Source: Brooklawnia sp937867175
Lineage (GTDB): Bacteria > Actinomycetota > Actinomycetes > Propionibacteriales > Propionibacteriaceae
Reading direction: 5' to 3'
Assembly: GCA_036821905.1 (NCBI GenBank)
Contig: DAISIR010000009.1
Span: forward strand, 51,383 to 115,382
Length of the DNA: 64,000 nucleotides
Shown: in pieces, positions 1 to 8,564 of the stretch
Layout of the letters: every line of letters begins with the position of its first letter
How positions within the stretch are numbered: position 1 is the first letter of the stretch
Notes under the pieces: model-generated
Seen by the model: the letters and a program-made list of their open reading frames with translations, nothing else
The model's database searches: none
Told to the model about the DNA's origin: nothing
Program-made: the position numbers and the translations under genes

Positions 1-87
1 GTAATCGCGCTGCAGCTGCAGGACGCGTTCGTAGGCCTTCTCGGCGGTGGCGTGGTCGTCGTAGCCGATGATGATGAGTTCGGACAT
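1..87 (-). CDS. DUF1269-family protein, N-terminal fragment (cut by window edge)
   Basis: Reading leftward from an ATG at 87-85, the first 29 codons begin MSELIIIGYDDHATAEKAYE and run off the window. This opening is typical of DUF1269 proteins, small proteins that usually continue into a membrane-associated glycine-rich segment; their function is not established. A good ribosome-binding site (AGAGGAAG) lies 4-11 bases before the ATG. A 6-bp hairpin (102-118) lies in the presumed 5' UTR. Only the N-terminus is visible, so the family call rests on the first 29 residues. Confidence 0.7.
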   Translation of the reverse strand, partial: MSELIIIGYDDHATAEKAYERVLQLQRDY

Positions 88-250
88 GGTCTTCCTCTCG
101 TGGCGGCAAATCGCCGCCGGGCACGATGACTGATGGTTTCGAGTATCGTCGCAGCTCTGCGGCCTGGCACTACCCTCAGAGGGTGATCCGCCCGACCGGG
201 ATGACTGCGGAGAATTGTCGCGACGGTGCCATCGAAGCTTGGAGGCAGAC

Positions 251-478
251 ATGACCAATGCGAGCAACGAACGTTCCTTGACTGATCATGCCAAGAACCC
301 GCGCGTCTGGCTGGGGGTGGCGATCGCAGTGGTGGCGTTCGCCTTCATTGCGCAGAATCGCGATCCGGTGGTCAGTAACCTGTTCATGCTGCAGTTCACC
401 GCGCCGGCGTGGCTGACGCTCACCCTGGTGTTCCTCCTCGGCATGGCCACCGGGTGGCTCGTCAAGCGCCGCCGCTGA
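251..478 (+). CDS. LapA-like small two-TM membrane protein
   Basis: 75 residues with two hydrophobic segments (about residues 18-34 and 42-68) and a basic end (VKRRR). The pattern 'VWLGVAIAVVAFAFIAQN' followed by a second helix and a short basic tail matches the LapA/DUF1049 group of small inner-membrane proteins. The ATG at 251 is chosen because GGAGGC sits 5 bases upstream; the same frame is open back to 215 but lacks a ribosome-binding site. It is followed after 31 bp by a gene of unknown function in the same direction, so the two may share a transcript. Its exact role is unknown. Confidence 0.7.
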   Translation: MTNASNERSLTDHAKNPRVWLGVAIAVVAFAFIAQNRDPVVSNLFMLQFTAPAWLTLTLVFLLGMATGWLVKRRR

Positions 479-509
479 CCTCGGCAACGCGATCAGAAGG
501 GGGACTGTG

Positions 510-959
510 ATGAGCCAGATCCTCGTCCAGGTGGATGCGACGGGCGTGGTCTCGGACGAACTGCGCAACGAGTTGGCCGGTGTGCTGGCCGGGCAGGACG
601 AGTTCGGCGTGACCGTGTTGCGGGGAACCGTGCTCGACAACGCCGCTTTGATGGGTCTGTTGCACCGCCTGCGACATGCTGGCTTGCACGTGATCAACAT
701 GGACGCCATGCCCGCCTCGGAACCGCATGCTGTGGGCATGGCGATCGCGGATGACGTCGTGACGCTCGATCTGAGGGGGCGGCTGGATGACCAGTCAGCG
801 AGCCTGCTCGATGGGGGGCAGGTGATCCAGGAATCCGTCACCACGACGGTTCGGTACCGGGTCGCGTCGGGCAGCGATCTGGGGGCATTGCTCAACCAGG
901 TCGAGGCGCTCAACCTGCAACTCATGCACCTGAACGTCATCCATCCGAAGGTGTCCTGA
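510..959 (+). CDS. hypothetical protein (149 aa)
   Basis: I do not recognise this protein. It is soluble, without signal peptide or membrane helix, and predicted to alternate strands and helices. A polar N-terminal half (MSQILVQVDATG...) is followed by a segment rich in V, T and D (about residues 75-125). The ATG at 510 has AGAAGGGGG 7 bases upstream; a GTG immediately before it (507) is also possible. It lies 31 bp after the LapA-like gene and converges on the Lrp-type regulator, 18 bp away. Codon use matches the neighbours, which supports its being a real gene. Confidence 0.6.
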   Translation: MSQILVQVDATGVVSDELRNELAGVLAGQDEFGVTVLRGTVLDNAALMGLLHRLRHAGLHVINMDAMPASEPHAVGMAIADDVVTLDLRGRLDDQSASLLDGGQVIQESVTTTVRYRVASGSDLGALLNQVEALNLQLMHLNVIHPKVS

Positions 960-977
960 GGCAGGCAGGCGACCCGC

Positions 978-1982
978 TCAGACCGGTAGAACGCGCAGCC
1001 GGCCGGCGGTGGCCAGACCTTCGGCGTCCAGCAGGTGGCCGATATGCTTGACCGTCCGCGTGACCAGGGTTCGGTCGACCAGGGCCAGATCTCGGAACCT
1101 GTTGTCCAAGGCCTCCTCGAGGTGCTGCAGGTCGGTCAACGACCGCAGCCAGAAGCTGGTTATCAGGCTGGCGCGGCCCACGGTTCGCGCGGCCATGCGT
1201 ATCTCGGGTATCCGGCTGAGTTGGGTCGCCACCTGGCCGAGCGTGCTGGGTTGACCCTTGAGGAAGTAGTAGGCGAAGACCGGGAAGGGGGTCAGGCGTC
1301 GCGCCACATCGATGCGGACGACCAGTTCGCCGGACGCAGTCATCGCATTCAGGGATTCGCTGACTCGTCGCCGCGACAGCCCGGAACCTTCTGCCAGAGC
1401 GGCGATGGGCGCGCGGATGTCCTGTGAGAGCAGTTCGAGCAGGGTCACCAGTTCCGGCAGGGCCAGGTTTGTCGTGGCGGTGTTGCGCGGAGGCCACGCC
1501 CGGACGGCCAACTCCTCGGTCTGTGACAAGGCCTTGGGACGCCACAGGCTGGCGTCGGTCACCAGCTCCGACACATGATGGGTCTGCAGTGCAACGACCC
1601 GGGGGTCGAGGCCGAGCGTCATCGTCCAGTTGCTGATCGCGTCCAGGTCGTGTCCGATCAGGGTCACCAACATGGTCCGGCCGCTGGCAGTCAGGTCGAT
1701 CGAGACGACCCCGTGGTCTTTGGCCAGTTCCTCGGCCAAGGCCACCGCGTGGACCGGTTGGCAGGCGATCTCTACGAAGGCGAGGGCAAGCTTGCTGGCC
1801 GGCAGGGGGATCAGCGCGGTGACGTAGACGTAGCCGTGGTCCACCAGCCGGCGCCAGCGCCGCATCAAGGTGGCGGCGTCCACCCTGAGGATCCCCGCCA
1901 GTGTCGTCCAGGGGATGCGGGCGCGTGTCTGGAGCGCGTGGATCAGCCTCAAGTCGAGTTCGTCAATGAGCGGATCCTGCAC
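978..1982 (-). CDS. Lrp/AsnC-family regulator with two tandem HTH-RAM units
   Basis: A 334-residue transcription factor built from two copies of the Lrp module. The first AsnC-type winged HTH (about 3-50) is followed by an alpha/beta RAM-like domain (about 60-140). A second HTH (starting near LPELVTLLELLSQDIRAP) is followed by a second ligand-binding-like domain ending at the C-terminus. Lrp-family proteins usually bind amino acids or other small effectors; the effector here is unknown. The GTG at 1982 is preferred because TAGGGT lies 7 bases upstream on the coding strand, fitting a leaderless mRNA. An upstream in-frame GTG at 2027 would add 15 residues. It is divergent from the MalT-like regulator at 2127. 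Confidence 0.8.
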   Translation of the reverse strand: MQDPLIDELDLRLIHALQTRARIPWTTLAGILRVDAATLMRRWRRLVDHGYVYVTALIPLPASKLALAFVEIACQPVHAVALAEELAKDHGVVSIDLTASGRTMLVTLIGHDLDAISNWTMTLGLDPRVVALQTHHVSELVTDASLWRPKALSQTEELAVRAWPPRNTATTNLALPELVTLLELLSQDIRAPIAALAEGSGLSRRRVSESLNAMTASGELVVRIDVARRLTPFPVFAYYFLKGQPSTLGQVATQLSRIPEIRMAARTVGRASLITSFWLRSLTDLQHLEEALDNRFRDLALVDRTLVTRTVKHIGHLLDAEGLATAGRLRVLPV

Positions 1983-2013
1983 ATACAGAACCCTAACAGC
2001 AGGGATCCTGCAC
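1972..2013. repeat. 11-bp direct repeat flanking the Lrp-gene promoter
   Basis: GGATCCTGCAC occurs at 1972-1982 and again at 2003-2013, 31 bp apart (about three helical turns). One copy covers the regulator's start codon and the other lies between its -10 element (1990-1995) and the expected -35. The placement suits a binding site for autoregulation or for the neighbouring MalT-like activator; this is inferred from position only. Confidence 0.5.
1990..1995 (-). promoter_or_regulatory. -10 element of the Lrp-type gene (leaderless)
   Basis: On the minus strand TAGGGT is followed after 7 bases by the GTG at 1982, with no Shine-Dalgarno sequence. This is the spacing expected when transcription starts at the initiation codon. 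Confidence 0.5.
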
Positions 2014-2126
2014 CTGACGCTGAGCACCCCGCCCGAGGACCTAGCCTTTGAGCAAACGGATCCCCCTCAGAAGTTCCTGCCCGACTAGGCCGCTCACCAG
2101 TTCGACCGCCGCGTTGAAGGACCATC

Positions 2127-4844
2127 ATGACCGCCCCGGACCAGGTCACCCCGCGGAGGGGTAGCGCGCCTGCGAACCAGACCAGGTTGGCGGTGCCGGT
2201 GCCCACCGTGCCCGCGGTTTCGCGTCCTCGCGTGCTGCGCTTGCTGAACCAAGCGAGCCGGCACCCGGTCACCATGGTGACCGGCGGACCGGGTGCCGGA
2301 AAGACGCTGGCCGTGGCCGACTGGGTTCGGCAGGGTCGCCCGCCGGGACCGGTGATCTGGGTCTCGCTCACCCCGCTGGAGGCGGACGCGCATCGGCTTT
2401 GGGTGGGATTGCGGGAGGCCGCCGCCGAAGTGCTGGACGGGGACCCGCTCGGCTGGTCAGAATCGCAGGCCGTCTCCGACCCGGAGCCGGCGATGACGTT
2501 CCTGGCCGCGCTTGGACGGCTCGACGTCGTGCTGGTGCTGGACGACGTCCACCTGGTTGAGGGGGGCGATGCGCTGCGCCTGCTGGAAGAGGTGGTGCGT
2601 CACCCACCAGCCGGACTGCACCTGATCCTGATTTCCAGGCACGATCCAACCCTGCCGCTGCACCGGTTGCGGGTCGCCGGCGCACTGGGTGACGTGCGCG
2701 CGGCCGACCTCGCCTTCAACAGGCAGGAGGCCGGTGACTTGTTCGCAGCGCGGGCGCTCCAACTGCCCGACGCCGCCGTGGACCACTTGACCAACATCAC
2801 CGATGGCTGGCCCTCCGGTCTCAGCCTGGCTGCGCTGAGTCTGGTCGGGTCGGCCGATCCGGTCGCGGCTGCCGTGGCCTTCGACGGCAGCAACGCGTGG
2901 ATCGGCGAATACGTGCTGGATGAGATCGACAGCTTGGATGACGAACAGCGCACCCTGATGCTGGCGACCAGCATGGTCGACCAGATCAGCGCCCCGCTCG
3001 CTGTCGCCCTGACCGCAAACCCGGATGCTTGGCGGATCCTGCACGAACTAGCCGCGGGCAACCACTTCATGCTCGCCGGCGCCGGCTGGTACCGCCTGCA
3101 CCAGCTCGTCAAGCAGGCCCTGCGCGGACGCCTGCTCAATACGAACCCGGAGTTAGCTCGCTCGCTGTGGAAGCGTGCTGCCGTCTGGTTCGAAGAGCAA
3201 GGCGAGGGCTTGGAGGCGCTCAGATTCGCCGTCGAGTCACGAGATTGGGATTTCGTCGGGGAACTGGCGCTGCGCTCGGCCACCCCGCTGGCGTTCTCCG
3301 CAGATCGCGGCGCTCTCGAAGCGCAACTGGCCCAGATCCCGGCGCCGGCCGCCATCAGGCGGCCGGAGCTCCGGATTGTCCTCGCCTACGGCGACTTCTG
3401 CCGTTCCGACCTGGTGGGGGCGTCCGCGCAGCTGAAATGGGCCGAGCAGGAATTGCCCGCACTGCCCCAAGTTCGCCGGGACGCGGCGATGCTGGCGCTG
3501 GAGTTGCAGCAGAGCGTCATCGCCTATCGCCGGGGTGAGGTGGACGCCATGGCGGCGCACGCGGTCAAGGCGGAACAGGCCAGGACGGGGCAGGCCAGGA
3601 CGGGGCAGGGGACCGCGGTTTGGCCAGGCTGGGGTCGGCTACCAGGCTTGCCGATGAGCCTGGTGGCCATCGCGCAGCTGTGGTCCGCGAGACCCGGCGA
3701 GGCCCTCGAAATGATGAGCTGGGTGATGGCCGGACGAAGCAGCGTCCGCTCGCAGGGTTACCTGGCCCTGGCAGCGGGCGCGCTCGGTTCGGTCCAGCGT
3801 TCCCGGCTCGACGCCGAACGGGCGCTCGGCGAGGATGCGGCCTTGTGGTCCTTCCACCGTTCCAGTCCGGCCTGGCTGGCCTTGGCGTGGGCGGTCCTCC
3901 GGCAGGGCGACCTGGCTGCCGCCGGTGAGGCGGTCAGACGCGGTGAACTCGCCAACTCGGACCACAGCCCGTTGATCGCCGCCGGGCTTCGGTTGGTCGC
4001 CGCCGAACGCCGAATGCAGTTGGGCGACATCCGGGCGGCGCGGCAGATCCTCGCCGAGTTGGATGTCCGGCTGGCGAGCCTCCCTCGGGTGCCGTGGCTG
4101 GCTGCACTGCGCACAGCGGTGGGCGTCCGCCTCGAGTTGGCCGCCGGGGCGTCCGCCCGGGCAGAGGCACTGCTGGTGGCCCACGAAGCCGTGGCCGAGC
4201 CGGCCGAGCAGCGATTCGTGGCCACCGCCCGCGCCCGGCTGCTGCTGGCCACCGGACGCGCGGCCGAGGTGCGCGACGTGCTTGCCGACGAACTCGGCCA
4301 CACGGGTGCCGACAGCGCCGAGGCCTGGCTCTTGGTCGCCCTGGCCGACGACGCCCTGCGCCGGGACGCGTCGGCGACCGAGGCGCTCGGTCGTGCTCTT
4401 GATGCCGCGGTGCCGGAGGGTCTGCTGCCGCTGTTCCGCCACCCGGATCGACGTTTGACCGTGCTGTTGCGTCGCTACCTCGACGTCGTCGGGAGGCACC
4501 GCGAATTCGTGGCGGTCCTGCTGGACTCCGATGCGGAGGCGCAGCAGGCGCCGGCCCCGGTGGGCGTCGAGCCGCTGACCGAACGGGAGCGGTCGGTCCT
4601 GGCCTACCTGCCCACGCTCAGCTCCAACCAAGAGATCGCCGGCGCCCTTGACATTTCGGTGAACACCGTCAAACAACACCTGAAGTCGATCAACCGCAAG
4701 CTCGGCGTGAACAGTCGGCGGGACGCAGTGCGGGTGGCCGGCCGTCTCGACCTGCTGCCCAGAACGCCTGATGCGGAACCGTACTGGAACCCCGACGAGC
4801 GCCAGTCCTCACACCACGCCGCGCAGCGCGGTCTTCATCGGTGA
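2127..4844 (+). CDS. LuxR-family regulator with MalT-like NTPase domain (LAL type)
   Basis: 905 residues. The N-terminal STAND-type NTPase shows a Walker A motif GGPGAGKT (53-60) and a Walker B segment VVLVLDD (134-140). A long helical, TPR-like central region follows (about 330-800), and a LuxR-type HTH lies near the end (about 815-876, with NTVKQHLKSINRKL). Such proteins are usually ATP- and effector-dependent activators, like MalT. The ATG has GAAGGA 7 bases upstream. The central region contains a perfect 15-bp tandem duplication. The gene is divergent from the Lrp-type regulator, and its 3' end overlaps the oppositely oriented menF by 36 bp. The effector and targets cannot be told from sequence. 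Confidence 0.85.
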   Translation: MTAPDQVTPRRGSAPANQTRLAVPVPTVPAVSRPRVLRLLNQASRHPVTMVTGGPGAGKTLAVADWVRQGRPPGPVIWVSLTPLEADAHRLWVGLREAAAEVLDGDPLGWSESQAVSDPEPAMTFLAALGRLDVVLVLDDVHLVEGGDALRLLEEVVRHPPAGLHLILISRHDPTLPLHRLRVAGALGDVRAADLAFNRQEAGDLFAARALQLPDAAVDHLTNITDGWPSGLSLAALSLVGSADPVAAAVAFDGSNAWIGEYVLDEIDSLDDEQRTLMLATSMVDQISAPLAVALTANPDAWRILHELAAGNHFMLAGAGWYRLHQLVKQALRGRLLNTNPELARSLWKRAAVWFEEQGEGLEALRFAVESRDWDFVGELALRSATPLAFSADRGALEAQLAQIPAPAAIRRPELRIVLAYGDFCRSDLVGASAQLKWAEQELPALPQVRRDAAMLALELQQSVIAYRRGEVDAMAAHAVKAEQARTGQARTGQGTAVWPGWGRLPGLPMSLVAIAQLWSARPGEALEMMSWVMAGRSSVRSQGYLALAAGALGSVQRSRLDAERALGEDAALWSFHRSSPAWLALAWAVLRQGDLAAAGEAVRRGELANSDHSPLIAAGLRLVAAERRMQLGDIRAARQILAELDVRLASLPRVPWLAALRTAVGVRLELAAGASARAEALLVAHEAVAEPAEQRFVATARARLLLATGRAAEVRDVLADELGHTGADSAEAWLLVALADDALRRDASATEALGRALDAAVPEGLLPLFRHPDRRLTVLLRRYLDVVGRHREFVAVLLDSDAEAQQAPAPVGVEPLTERERSVLAYLPTLSSNQEIAGALDISVNTVKQHLKSINRKLGVNSRRDAVRVAGRLDLLPRTPDAEPYWNPDERQSSHHAAQRGLHR
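3576..3605 (+). repeat. 15-bp in-frame tandem duplication inside the MalT-like gene
   Basis: CAGGCCAGGACGGGG is repeated exactly twice, then a partial third copy (CAGGGG) follows. In the protein this reads QARTGQARTGQG within the helical central region. The unit is a multiple of three, so gain or loss keeps the frame; this looks like replication slippage. Confidence 0.9.
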
Positions 4845-6056
4845 CATCTTGGCGTCGGTCTCGACCAGTTCGGCATAGGGGTCGGACGCGGCCACCACCC
4901 CGGCGCCCGCGAAGATCCGCATCCGGCGGGGGTCCTCGGCGTCCAGTTGTCCGCAGCGCAGAGCCAGTGCCCACTCGCCGTCGCCTTGGGCATCCATCCA
5001 ACCGACCGGACCGGCGAAGCGTCCGCGGTCGAGGACTTCGTGCTCGGCGATCAGCCGCCGCGCCACCGGCGTGGGTGAACCGCAGACCGCCGCCGATGGG
5101 TGGGCCGCTTCCGCCAGCCGAAGGGTGCTGTCTCGCTGGTCGGAGATGCCGCTCAAGTCGGTGGCCAGGTGCAGCACGTTGGGCAGCGTGAGCACATAGG
5201 GTGCCTGGGGCACGTGCAGGGCGGTCAGCAGGCCGCGCCACGAGTGCACCACCGATTGCACTGCCAGCCGGTGCTCCTCCAGGTCCTTGGTGGACGAAAT
5301 CAACCGGCCGGCCTGCTGGGTATCGTCGACTCCCTCCACCCGGGGGATCGTGCCGGCGAGTATTCGGGAGCCGGTGAGCCCGCCTTCTCTGCGGACCAGC
5401 ATCTCGGGAGTTGAACCCACTAGGCCGTCCATCAGGTAGTTCCAGCAAGCCCCGTAACTGGACAGCAAGGCGCGCAGCGGCCAACGTGGGTCGAGCGGCT
5501 CGTCGGCCTCGGCCATGATGTCGCGGGCGAGCACCACTTTGCTCGCCTCGCCGGCCTTGATCCGCCGGGTCATGTCGCGCAAGCGGGCCATCCACTCCGA
5601 TTCGGACATGCTGCCTGGGGTGAAGCGCAGGTTCGCCGGACGGCTGGGGGGCGGCTGGCGCTCGGGCAGCTGCGGGGTGACGCGGTCGTAGCCGATGCGG
5701 GTCAGCCACGACCGGCCGGCACGGCGTCCGATGATCACCTCGGGCAGCACCAGTACCGATCGGTGGGCGGTGTTCGTCGGGTCGAAGCAGAAGGTGCCGT
5801 AGACCACTGGCCCGGTGCCGAACCGGCCGGGCATCTCCGACTCGTTCTCGATCGTCTGGGCCAGGTCGGTCCACCACCGGTCGGCGGCGAGCATCGAATC
5901 CGTCTCGAACCGGGTGATCTCGCCGAGGGCGACGAATCCTTCGCGGCCACGCAGAAAGGCGGCATCGGCAGGACCGAGGAAGTCGATCAGCGGTCCGGGG
6001 TCGTCGATCCAGATGGTCGAGGCGTGCAGTCTGGATGACCCGGGATTGACGATCAC
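4809..6056 (-). CDS. menF: isochorismate synthase
   Basis: 415 residues of the chorismate-binding family. It converts chorismate to isochorismate, the entry step of menaquinone synthesis. The catalytic C-terminal half carries KVVLARD, the GSTPEMLVRR segment, a glycine-rich SRILAGTIPR stretch, SKDLEEHRL and HPSAAVCGSPT, all characteristic of MenF/EntC. The distant N-terminal region is typical for actinobacterial members. EntC-type siderophore synthases share these motifs, but the adjacent isoprenoid-modifying reductase and nuo operon favour menaquinone. The GTG at 6056 follows TAGCCT by 7 bases with no properly spaced ribosome-binding site, so the mRNA is probably leaderless. The gene overlaps the MalT-like gene tail-to-tail. 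Confidence 0.88.
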   Translation of the reverse strand: MIVNPGSSRLHASTIWIDDPGPLIDFLGPADAAFLRGREGFVALGEITRFETDSMLAADRWWTDLAQTIENESEMPGRFGTGPVVYGTFCFDPTNTAHRSVLVLPEVIIGRRAGRSWLTRIGYDRVTPQLPERQPPPSRPANLRFTPGSMSESEWMARLRDMTRRIKAGEASKVVLARDIMAEADEPLDPRWPLRALLSSYGACWNYLMDGLVGSTPEMLVRREGGLTGSRILAGTIPRVEGVDDTQQAGRLISSTKDLEEHRLAVQSVVHSWRGLLTALHVPQAPYVLTLPNVLHLATDLSGISDQRDSTLRLAEAAHPSAAVCGSPTPVARRLIAEHEVLDRGRFAGPVGWMDAQGDGEWALALRCGQLDAEDPRRMRIFAGAGVVAASDPYAELVETDAKMSPMKTALRGVV

Positions 6057-6063
6057 CCCTCGA

Positions 6064-6069
6064 AGGCTA
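6064..6069 (-). promoter_or_regulatory. -10 element of menF (leaderless)
   Basis: Minus-strand TAGCCT, 7 bases before the GTG at 6056. Confidence 0.5.
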
Positions 6070-6106
6070 CCGTACGGGCCCCGAGTTTCCGGTGTCGGCC
6101 GGCGGT

Positions 6107-6135
6107 TTGCGACGCCCGACGGCGATGCGTATAGA
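6107..6135 (+). promoter_or_regulatory. sigma-A-like promoter of the geranylgeranyl-reductase-family gene
   Basis: TTGCGA (6107-6112), 17-bp spacer, TATAGA (6130-6135). Transcription would start near 6142, which rules out the in-frame start codons before about 6145. Confidence 0.6.
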
Positions 6136-6157
6136 CTGCGCGGGAGGTCCAGGCCCC

Positions 6158-7504
6158 ATGGAGGTGGTCATCTTGTCGAATGCTTCGCGGCCAGCCACCA
6201 TAACCGGCCCGCGTGCGTCCGCCATGCCGCAGGCAAGCGCCGAAGGCGACCAGGACGCCGACGTCATTGTGGTCGGTGCCGGTCCTGGCGGATCGGCCGC
6301 AGCGACCTTCCTGTCGCGCCAAGGCCTAGATGTGCTGCTGCTTGAGAAGTCGCAGTTCCCGCGTGAGAAGGTGTGCGGTGACGGCCTGACGCCCAGGGCG
6401 GTGCGGATGCTGGTGCGGCTCGGCATCGACACCAGCACCCAGGCCGGTTGGCTGCACAACAAGGGACTTCGCATCTATGGCGGACGCGTCGACCCGTTCG
6501 ACATGCCCTGGCCGGAGCTGTCCGACTTCCCGGATTACGGGATGGTCTGCCCCCGGTCGGTCTTCGATGACCTGCTCGCCGGCACTGCGGTGGAAGCCGG
6601 CACCCGACTGCACACCGGGGTTCGGGTCACCGGGCCGATCCGCCACGAGCGAAGCGGCCGGGTTGTCGGGGTCACCGACGCGTCCGGACGCTCCTGGCGC
6701 GCCCCGATCGTGATCGGCGCCGACGGCAACTCGGCTCGGCTGGCCGTTCAAGTGGGACGCGAACACGACCCGAAACGTCCGATGGGCGTCGCCGTGCGCA
6801 GCTACTACACCAGCCCTCGCCATGACATGGACTGGATGGAGAGTTACCTCGAGCTGTGGGACGGCGAACGCGGCAAGTCGAATTTGCTGCCCGGCTACGG
6901 CTGGGTTTTCGGCTTGGGCGACGGCACCGTGAACGCAGGACTGGGCATGCTCAACACCAGCTCGGCGTTCGGGAAGACCGACTACCGCGAGTTGATGCGC
7001 CGCTGGCTCAACAGCACACCTGAACAGTGGGGCTTTCGCGAGGAGAACCGGCTGCAGCCGATCCGCGGGGCCGCCCTGCCGATGGCCTTCAACCGTAAGC
7101 CGATCTACCGCGACGGACTGCTGCTGCTCGGCGACTCGGCCGGCATGGTCAGCCCCTTCAACGGCGAGGGCATCAGCTATGCCATGGAGGCGGCAGAGAT
7201 GGCCGCCCGGTCGATCGCGGACGCACATTCCCGAGGCTTCGGTAGCCGTGGTGCTGAGCTGGCCCTGTCGGGCTATGCCGACCAGGTCAAGTCGGCTTGG
7301 GGTGGCTACTACCGCCTGGGCACCATCTTTGTGAAGCTGATCGGCAGCCCGACTGTGATGCGGTTGTGCACCACCTACGGCCTGCCACGTCGCAACTTGA
7401 TGGTCCTGGTGCACAAGCTGCTGGCCAATCTGACCGATGCCCACCGCGGTGATGCGTACGATCGCTTGATCAACACCCTGTCCAGAATGGCGCCAGCAGC
7501 GTGA
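6158..7504 (+). CDS. geranylgeranyl reductase family FAD-dependent oxidoreductase (menaquinone reductase, MenJ-like)
   Basis: 448 residues from the ATG. It has an N-terminal FAD-binding fold with VIVVGAGPGGSAAA, the family signature KVCGDGLTPRAV, and the second FAD motif LLLLGDSAGMVSPFNGEG. Family members reduce double bonds of isoprenoid chains; beside menF, the nuo operon and a polyprenyl synthase, partial saturation of the menaquinone side chain (as by mycobacterial MenJ) is the likely job. The start is uncertain: ATG 6158 has GGGAGGT 9 bases upstream, and TTG 6173 has GGAGGT 7 bases upstream. The promoter at 6107-6135 excludes longer forms. Lipid (archaetidyl-type) reduction is an alternative substrate role. 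Confidence 0.8.
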   Translation: MEVVILSNASRPATITGPRASAMPQASAEGDQDADVIVVGAGPGGSAAATFLSRQGLDVLLLEKSQFPREKVCGDGLTPRAVRMLVRLGIDTSTQAGWLHNKGLRIYGGRVDPFDMPWPELSDFPDYGMVCPRSVFDDLLAGTAVEAGTRLHTGVRVTGPIRHERSGRVVGVTDASGRSWRAPIVIGADGNSARLAVQVGREHDPKRPMGVAVRSYYTSPRHDMDWMESYLELWDGERGKSNLLPGYGWVFGLGDGTVNAGLGMLNTSSAFGKTDYRELMRRWLNSTPEQWGFREENRLQPIRGAALPMAFNRKPIYRDGLLLLGDSAGMVSPFNGEGISYAMEAAEMAARSIADAHSRGFGSRGAELALSGYADQVKSAWGGYYRLGTIFVKLIGSPTVMRLCTTYGLPRRNLMVLVHKLLANLTDAHRGDAYDRLINTLSRMAPAA

Positions 7505-7628
7505 CGATCGCGAATGACTGGGCCACAATGGGGCTTGACGGCCGGACAGTGGGGTCGACCGTCCAGCTTCCCCGGGGAGACTCGGGGCAGATCCCCACGG
7601 AGGAATCGAGCGGAAGGGCGGGGCAGGC

Positions 7629-7988
7629 ATGAACGCCTACATCCCCATCGCGGGCCTGGTTACCTTGGCCACGATCTTCGTCGTCGCAGCAATCCCGGTC
7701 AGCACGGTGATCGGTCCGGCGAGATTCAACCGCACCAAGTACGACTCCTTCGAGTGCGGACTGCAGGCCACTCCGCCGCCTGCCACCGGCGGACGTTTCT
7801 CGGTGAAGTACTACATCACGGCGATGCTGTTCATCATGTTCGACATCGAGATCGTCTTCTTGTACCCGTGGGCAGTCGCGTTCGACAAGTTGAGTGAGCT
7901 CGCCATCGTCGCCATGATCATCTTCATTGTCACCCTGTTCGTGGCGTACTTCTACGACCTGCGCCGCGGTGGCCTCGACTGGGACTGA
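7629..7988 (+). CDS. nuoA: NADH-quinone oxidoreductase subunit A
   Basis: 119 residues with three predicted membrane helices and the conserved KYDSFECGL and FDIEIVFLYPWA segments of NuoA, a membrane subunit near the quinone-binding site of complex I. The ATG is preceded by a purine-rich stretch (GAAGGGCGGGGCAGG). It is the first gene of a 14-gene nuo operon, 124 bp after the reductase gene. A weak promoter-like pair (GTGACG 7501-7506, 17 bp, CACAAT 7524-7529) lies in that gap, so the operon may start here or be read through from the reductase gene. Confidence 0.95.
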   Translation: MNAYIPIAGLVTLATIFVVAAIPVSTVIGPARFNRTKYDSFECGLQATPPPATGGRFSVKYYITAMLFIMFDIEIVFLYPWAVAFDKLSELAIVAMIIFIVTLFVAYFYDLRRGGLDWD

Positions 7989-8006
7989 ATCGGAAGGGAA
8001 GATCTG

Positions 8007-8564
8007 ATGGGTCTGGAAGACAAGGTTCCTTCAGGGATACTTTTGACCACCGTCGAGGCAATCGCCGGTTGGACGCGCAAGGCGTCCTTCTGGCCGCTGA
8101 CGATGGGTCTGGCCTGCTGCGCGATCGAAATGATGCAGTTCGGCGGTCCGCGCCACGACGGCGGCCGCTGGGGTATGGAGGTCTTCCGCGCGTCGCCGCG
8201 GCAGGCCGACCTGATGATCGTCTCCGGGCGAGTCAGCCAGAAGATGGCCCCCGTGGTCCGGCAACTCTGGGATCAGATGCCGAACCCGAAGTGGTGCATC
8301 TCGATGGGTGTCTGCGCAAGCAGCGGCGGCATGTTCAACAACTACGCGCTCATTCAGGGCGTTGACCATATCGTGCCGGTCGACATCTATGTCCCCGGCT
8401 GCCCCCCGCGTCCCGACATGCTGATCGATGCCATCTTCAAGCTGCGTGAGAAGGAAGTGCAGTGGGGCCCGATCGGCGCCAACCGTGACAAGCAGGTGGC
8501 CGACAACGAGTTGGCTGCCTTGGCGGCGCCGGCACTGCTCGAGCGGAAGGGGCTCATGCGATGA
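8007..8564 (+). CDS. nuoB: NADH-quinone oxidoreductase subunit B
   Basis: 185 residues. NuoB carries the terminal 4Fe-4S cluster N2 that passes electrons to quinone. The expected ligands are present: adjacent C37-C38 (LACCAIEMM), C103 (GVCASSGGMF) and C132 (VPGCPPRP). GGAAGGG precedes the ATG. It follows nuoA by 18 bp, and its stop overlaps the nuoC start by 4 bp (ATGA). Confidence 0.97.
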   Translation: MGLEDKVPSGILLTTVEAIAGWTRKASFWPLTMGLACCAIEMMQFGGPRHDGGRWGMEVFRASPRQADLMIVSGRVSQKMAPVVRQLWDQMPNPKWCISMGVCASSGGMFNNYALIQGVDHIVPVDIYVPGCPPRPDMLIDAIFKLREKEVQWGPIGANRDKQVADNELAALAAPALLERKGLMR

